Positions 6,670 through 9,908 of a stretch of 9,908 bases of DNA are shown piece by piece. Below the pieces are notes generated by a model that did not search any database, had not been told where the DNA came from, and was given only the letters and a program-made list of their open reading frames with translations. This DNA is from Clostridiales bacterium. Lineage in GTDB: Bacteria; Bacillota; Clostridia; Lachnospirales; Lachnospiraceae. The position numbers were made by a program, and so were the translations under genes. The DNA is taken from NCBI GenBank assembly GCA_019416265.1, contig DXXQ01000142.1:1-9908 (forward strand), given 5' to 3'. Each line of letters opens with the position of its first letter. Within the stretch, counting starts at the first letter, position 1.

Positions 6670-6734
6670 TCCGGTTTTCGCCGGAAACTTCCCACATTTT
6701 AACAATGCAGCCGTATATGTCGGGGGACATATAC
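6670..6734 (+). repeat. Two hairpins in the pilus operon leader
   Basis: TCCGG (6670-6674) pairs with CCGGA (6681-6685) around a TTTTCG loop. GTATATGTC (6713-6721) pairs perfectly with GACATATAC (6726-6734) around GGGG. The second is followed, after CATA, by TTTTT (6739-6743), somewhat like a weak terminator, and ends 14 nt before the sortase ribosome binding site. It could be an attenuator, an mRNA-stabilising hairpin or a 22-bp protein-binding dyad. I see no recognisable riboswitch. Confidence 0.55.
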
Positions 6735-6748
6735 CATATTTTTCCTTT

Positions 6749-6757
6749 AGGAGGTGA
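6749..6757 (+). promoter_or_regulatory. Strong Shine-Dalgarno that decides a CTG start
   Basis: AGGAGGTGA is a nine-base match to the 3' end of 16S rRNA. In the sortase frame only TTC, GTT and CTG lie between the TGA at 6755 and residue 2, so CTG 6764 is the only codon at an initiation distance with any precedent as a start. Confidence 0.75.
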
Positions 6758-6763
6758 TTCGTT

Positions 6764-7588
6764 CTGCACCCCGGTGCCCAAAAAAGAACATGGTTACTCA
6801 TACTGGGTTACTTATTTTTCGTAGGCCTGCTGGATTATCCCTATGCGGCGCGGCTTTATAATTCCTGCATCCAGGGAAGATGCATTACAGCCTACGAAGA
6901 ATCGATCAGAAACACAGATATCACAAAAGCCCGAAAAGCTGCCGAACAATACAACCGTTCCCTACAGGCAGGAGTCAGCAGTATCAAAGACGCTTTCGCA
7001 GATAACAGAACCTCGGACAGGGAATACCAGATGCTTCTGAGCGTTAATCCGGATCAGACCATGGGAAGCCTGCATATACCCAAAATCAGTCTCGATCTTC
7101 CCATCTACCACGGAACCTCCGAAGATGTCCTTCAGAAAGGAATCGGGCATCTGGAAGGAAGCTCCCTCCCCATTGGCGGAAGGGGAACGCACACCTGTCT
7201 GTCCGCCCACCGCGGGCTGCCCAATAAGAGGATGTTTACAAATGTCGATCTGCTGGAAAAAGGAGATCTGATTTATCTCCATGTCCTTGACAGAAAGCTT
7301 GCCTATGAAATTTTTGATATCCGTACAGTCCTGCCGGAAGATGTCTCCTATTTATCTGTAAAGAGTAAAGAAGATCTGATCACCCTGATCACCTGTACCC
7401 CTTACGGGATCAATACCCACCGCCTTTTTATTACGGGAAGAAGGGTTCCCTATGTCCCTCCTCCCCCGCAAAAGTCTGCAGTTTCCAAAAGCTGGTGGGC
7501 ATTAAACTGGTATCTTCCGGTAACAGCTCTGCTTTTGTTTCTTCTGTTTTTCCTGTTATTTTCAAAAAGAAGGGAGTTTTTTTCATGA
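6764..7588 (+). CDS. Class C (pilus-polymerising) sortase, apparent CTG start
   Basis: Membrane-anchored transpeptidase that cleaves the LPxTG-type signal of pilins and links them through lysines. From CTG 6764 the product is 274 residues, normal for class C. An N-terminal transmembrane segment (about 11-29) is followed by a helical region (YEESI...AEQYNRSL, 44-67). The lid region has DAF at 76-78 where most class C enzymes have DPF/DPW. The catalytic core has MGSLHIPKI (100-108), PIYHGTSEDVLQKGIGHLEG (113-132), SAHRGLP with His149, and TLITCTPYGINTHRL (207-221) with Cys211 and Arg220. A C-terminal membrane helix (about 247-266) ends in KRREFFS, as in other class C sortases. The frame is closed by TGA at 6755. 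A very strong AGGAGGTGA (6749-6757) stands 9 nt (from AGGAGG) before CTG 6764. The next in-frame ATG (7031) would remove the membrane anchor and lid. Its stop overlaps the pilin start (ATGA). Confidence 0.92.
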   Translation: MHPGAQKRTWLLILGYLFFVGLLDYPYAARLYNSCIQGRCITAYEESIRNTDITKARKAAEQYNRSLQAGVSSIKDAFADNRTSDREYQMLLSVNPDQTMGSLHIPKISLDLPIYHGTSEDVLQKGIGHLEGSSLPIGGRGTHTCLSAHRGLPNKRMFTNVDLLEKGDLIYLHVLDRKLAYEIFDIRTVLPEDVSYLSVKSKEDLITLITCTPYGINTHRLFITGRRVPYVPPPPQKSAVSKSWWALNWYLPVTALLLFLLFFLLFSKRREFFS

Positions 7589-9276
7589 AAAAAGAACAAT
7601 TCAGCCGCACTGCAGCTCTGTTTCTGCTGGCGGCAGCTACATCCTCCGGACTGTTTTCTGCTGTCTTTACCCCAACGGCAGCAGCCGGCAGTCCGATCAT
7701 TACCAACACGCCCGGAAAGGGAACTCTTACCATTCATAAAACAGATACCTCCAGTCCGCCTAAAGCAGTTGGAGGAGCTGTTTACACAGCCTATCGGATC
7801 CTGTCTCTGACTCCCGGCTCTGAAACGGGAGAATTCGCCTCTTACTCTGTTATGGAACCCTACAGGGAGCTGTTTCATGAGAAAGGGATCACTGCGGATG
7901 CTCTGGGAAATTATTCTGCCTCACACCTGGAAGCTCTGATCACAGAGCTTGAAGTCCTAACAGCCAATGACAGCGGCACCGTATTTCCGGCAACAGCTTC
8001 AGAGACGGGGGAAACAAGCCTGGAGCTTCCCCTTGGATGGTACCTGATCGTGGAAACAAACGCCCCGGAGGGCTCCATCGCCACAGCCCCCTTTCTGGCA
8101 GCAATTCCCTCTACCAACAATCTGACTGTTCCCGGAGCGCCTCAGACAGAGGGCTCCGAATGGATCTACGATATTTTTGCAGCTCCCAAAGCCTCCCCCA
8201 TCACCGTGGACAAAACCATTTCCAACGGGCAGGCTGAGCACGACAGCGCTTTTACAGCTTCCGGAACTTTCTTTTCCGGAAAAAACGAAACTGCTGCCTT
8301 AAATGACTATATACAATATTCCATTACAGCTGCAGTTCCTGCATATGGCCCCTCCTATTTTCATAAAAATGCAAGCCCTGTCTTTGAGCTCCTAGATACC
8401 ATGAGCTCCGGGCTTACAATTCAAAATTCCGTGGAGCATCCTGTGACAGTGAGGACAGGAGAGAGGGTGATCCCTGAAAAGGAAGGAGATATCATCAACT
8501 ACACTTTTACCGCAGCGCCCAAGGACGGCGAAGAGCCAGACCTTTCTATCAAATTTACAGATGCATTTCTTCAAAATGAAGCCTACAGGGGCAAAGAGGT
8601 CACAGTAAGCTATTATGCGAAGATCAACGAACAGGCAGTTATGGGTACGGAGGGAAATACAAATAATGTTGTTCTAAGTTATGAGAACAAACCGGGGCAT
8701 ACCATTACAGCAAGCCCGGAAAAGGACGATCCCTCGGTAATTCCGGATACCTATGTATACACCTACGGAATCGAAGTAGAAAAATTTTCAGAAGAAGCAA
8801 AGGCGCCGCTGCAGGGTGCAGAATTCAAGCTTTTTAAGGATAAAGCTATGACACAGGCTGTTTCAGGAACTGACGGAGAGGAGATACAGGTCACAGATTC
8901 CTCCGGTTCCCTGACTTTCCCCCGGCTGGATGCAGGAACCTATTATCTCAAGGAAGTCAAATCTCCATCCGGGTACAGCCTCCTGTCCAACCCTGTAAAA
9001 ATCCAGATCATCCCCTCGAAAGACAGCGCCGGAAAGATAACAAACGGCAATTTTACTTTAACTGTTGACGGAAAACCTGTCAGCGAAACGGAAGGCTCTC
9101 ATATTACAAGACTTTCCACAGCGAAAGGAATTGCTACCATCGCCATCGAAAATCATAAAGGCTTTTCCCTTCCTGCAACCGGCGGCTCCGGTATTGCCAT
9201 CACTGTTCTGATTTCTGCTTCCGGCCTTCTGGTAATCACCATCTTTCTGCTCCGTTCTAAGAAGAAAGACAGGTGA
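7585..9276 (+). CDS. SpaA-type backbone pilin, LPATG-anchored
   Basis: Major shaft subunit of a sortase-assembled pilus. The 563-residue precursor has a signal peptide (about 1-34: basic start, hydrophobic LFLLAAATSSGLFSAVF, likely cleavage near AAAG). First domain about 45-195 contains YLIVETNAPEG (153-163), an E-box-like stretch. The pilin motif region reads WIYDIFAAPKASPI (193-206); Lys202 is the likely inter-subunit nucleophile, in an APK rather than the usual YPK setting. A middle domain (about 205-385) begins ITVDKTI and ends near TNNVVLSY; Lys210 and an Asn near 360 are candidates for an intramolecular isopeptide bond. A third SpaA/Cna-B domain (about 393-525) has EVEKF with Lys400, the E-box YYLKEVKSPSGY (453-464, Glu457) and Asn523. 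The sorting signal is LPATG (529-533), a hydrophobic segment and RSKKKDR. AGGGAG (7571-7576) lies 8 nt before ATG 7585, which overlaps the sortase stop, implying translational coupling and favouring this start over an upstream in-frame ATG. Confidence 0.95.
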   Translation: MKKEQFSRTAALFLLAAATSSGLFSAVFTPTAAAGSPIITNTPGKGTLTIHKTDTSSPPKAVGGAVYTAYRILSLTPGSETGEFASYSVMEPYRELFHEKGITADALGNYSASHLEALITELEVLTANDSGTVFPATASETGETSLELPLGWYLIVETNAPEGSIATAPFLAAIPSTNNLTVPGAPQTEGSEWIYDIFAAPKASPITVDKTISNGQAEHDSAFTASGTFFSGKNETAALNDYIQYSITAAVPAYGPSYFHKNASPVFELLDTMSSGLTIQNSVEHPVTVRTGERVIPEKEGDIINYTFTAAPKDGEEPDLSIKFTDAFLQNEAYRGKEVTVSYYAKINEQAVMGTEGNTNNVVLSYENKPGHTITASPEKDDPSVIPDTYVYTYGIEVEKFSEEAKAPLQGAEFKLFKDKAMTQAVSGTDGEEIQVTDSSGSLTFPRLDAGTYYLKEVKSPSGYSLLSNPVKIQIIPSKDSAGKITNGNFTLTVDGKPVSETEGSHITRLSTAKGIATIAIENHKGFSLPATGGSGIAITVLISASGLLVITIFLLRSKKKDR

Positions 9277-9280
9277 GGAC

Positions 9281-9908
9281 TTGAAACGATATCCTTATCT
9301 GGTTCTGCTTATGCTTTTTTTCCTTCCCCTGACCGTTCATGCACAGGAAGAAAGCATTCTGACAATCCGGCTGAAGGATCTGGGAACAGACCGGACAGGC
9401 GTTGTGTTTGAAATCTTCCAGGTTGGAAGGATCACCAAAGGACAGCCTGTAATCGACAGGGACTTCTCTGTGGAGAAGTATCCCCAAAAGGCCTGGGAAT
9501 CTGACGAGGCTGCCCAAAAGATTTCCGCCCTTCTCACAGGGCAGCCTTACGGCTGTGCCATTACAGATACAGAAGGAACTCTTTCTTTTTCCTCTCTGGA
9601 GGATGGCGTCTATCTTGTACGCCAGTCCGGTTCCCAAAAGTATGGAACAATTTCTCCTTTCCTTGTCTATTTCCCTTGCCATGACGAGAATCGCAGCCTT
9701 CTCTATCAGCTGGAACTAGAGCCAAAGGCTTCCGTTTCCCAAAGACCTGATGAGGAAATTCCCTCTCATCCATCGGATAGCTCCCCAAAAAAGCCGGAGA
9801 TTGTCCAGACAGGAGATACTTCCGCCTTCCTTTTGTTTACAGCAGAACTGCTTTGCTCCCTTTTGATCCTATGTATCCTTCCCACAATGAAGAAGAGAGG
9901 TGATAAAC
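9281..9908 (+). CDS. Small secreted pilin-like protein, probable minor/basal pilin (runs off the right edge)
   Basis: An open frame from TTG 9281 to the window end without a stop, 209 residues so far and apparently almost complete. AGGTG (9271-9275) lies 5 nt before the TTG and overlaps the upstream stop; the gap to the backbone pilin is 4 nt. Residues 1-22 form a signal peptide (KRYPYLVLLMLFFLPLTVHA). Residues about 26-150 look like one prealbumin-like/Cna-B domain: ILTIRLKDLG, GVVFEIFQVG (40-49), then TDTEGTLSFSSLEDGVYLVR (95-114), the usual late strands but with Arg/Gln where the E-box Glu is expected. LELEPKAS (144-151) resembles APKAS of the backbone, so Lys149 may be a linkage residue. 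A Pro/Ser/Glu-rich spacer (152-173) leads to VQTGD (175-179), a hydrophobic helix (183-201) and KKRGDK, a non-canonical sorting signal. By place and size it resembles a SpaB-like base subunit; this role is inferred. AGGTGATAAAC at the very end may hold the next gene's ribosome binding site. Confidence 0.8.
   Translation, partial: MKRYPYLVLLMLFFLPLTVHAQEESILTIRLKDLGTDRTGVVFEIFQVGRITKGQPVIDRDFSVEKYPQKAWESDEAAQKISALLTGQPYGCAITDTEGTLSFSSLEDGVYLVRQSGSQKYGTISPFLVYFPCHDENRSLLYQLELEPKASVSQRPDEEIPSHPSDSSPKKPEIVQTGDTSAFLLFTAELLCSLLILCILPTMKKRGDK

Noticed and set aside
6699..6705. TTAACAA as a Rex-binding half site in the pilus leader.
   Set aside because: Only one half of the TTGTTAA-N4-TTAACAA type operator is present; the partner half is missing.
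7495..7584. An earlier in-frame ATG at 7495 for the backbone pilin.
   Set aside because: It would overlap the sortase by 94 nt and place the signal peptide internally; ATG 7585 has AGGGAG at 8 nt and a standard signal peptide directly after it.
1..9908. tRNA or rRNA genes, CRISPR arrays, insertion sequences and prophage genes.
   Set aside because: I looked for cloverleaf, spaced-repeat, transposase and integrase signatures and found none.

Overview
The window looks like chromosome from a low-to-moderate GC Gram-positive anaerobe of the Clostridia, most likely a gut Lachnospiraceae-type bacterium. This rests on a Rex redox repressor, a bifunctional Nnr repair enzyme, Alr followed by a MazF-like protein, strong AGGAGG-type ribosome binding sites, LPxTG sortase surface proteins and a Spo0A-family DNA-binding domain. 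The family assignment is inference from protein character and gene order, not from a database search.

Left part (1-6125, all on +): housekeeping genes. rex (NADH/NAD+ sensing repressor) is followed by a terminator-like hairpin. Next come nnr (repair of hydrated NAD(P)H) and alr (D-alanine for peptidoglycan), only 14 nt apart, so probably co-transcribed. A MazF/PemK-family RNase follows with no recognisable antitoxin gene. A convincing sigma-A promoter then precedes a CNNM/CBS (HlyC/CorC-type) membrane protein, closely followed by a YebC-family protein. This block ends in a strong hairpin terminator (6085-6125) that probably works in both directions.

Right part (6134-9908): a divergent pair around an AT-rich control region. 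On the minus strand is a 116-residue protein that looks like the DNA-binding domain of Spo0A with no receiver domain. On the plus strand is a sortase-assembled pilus operon: class C sortase, SpaA-type backbone pilin with an LPATG signal, and a small secreted pilin-like protein with a QTGD-type C-terminus that runs off the right edge. Sortase and backbone genes overlap by 4 nt (ATGA) and the next gene starts 4 nt after the backbone stop, so the three are tightly coupled.

The most interesting signal is the control region. It carries Spo0A-box-like sequences, including two TTTGTCG copies exactly 10 bp apart, a repeated ATATGTTTTCG, and a 7-bp inverted repeat overlapping a candidate -35 of the pilus operon. 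The inference is that the stand-alone Spo0A-like protein is a dedicated regulator of its own gene and of the pilus. Two further oddities are the sortase frame, whose only well-placed start is CTG, and a perfect 9-bp hairpin in the pilus operon leader.
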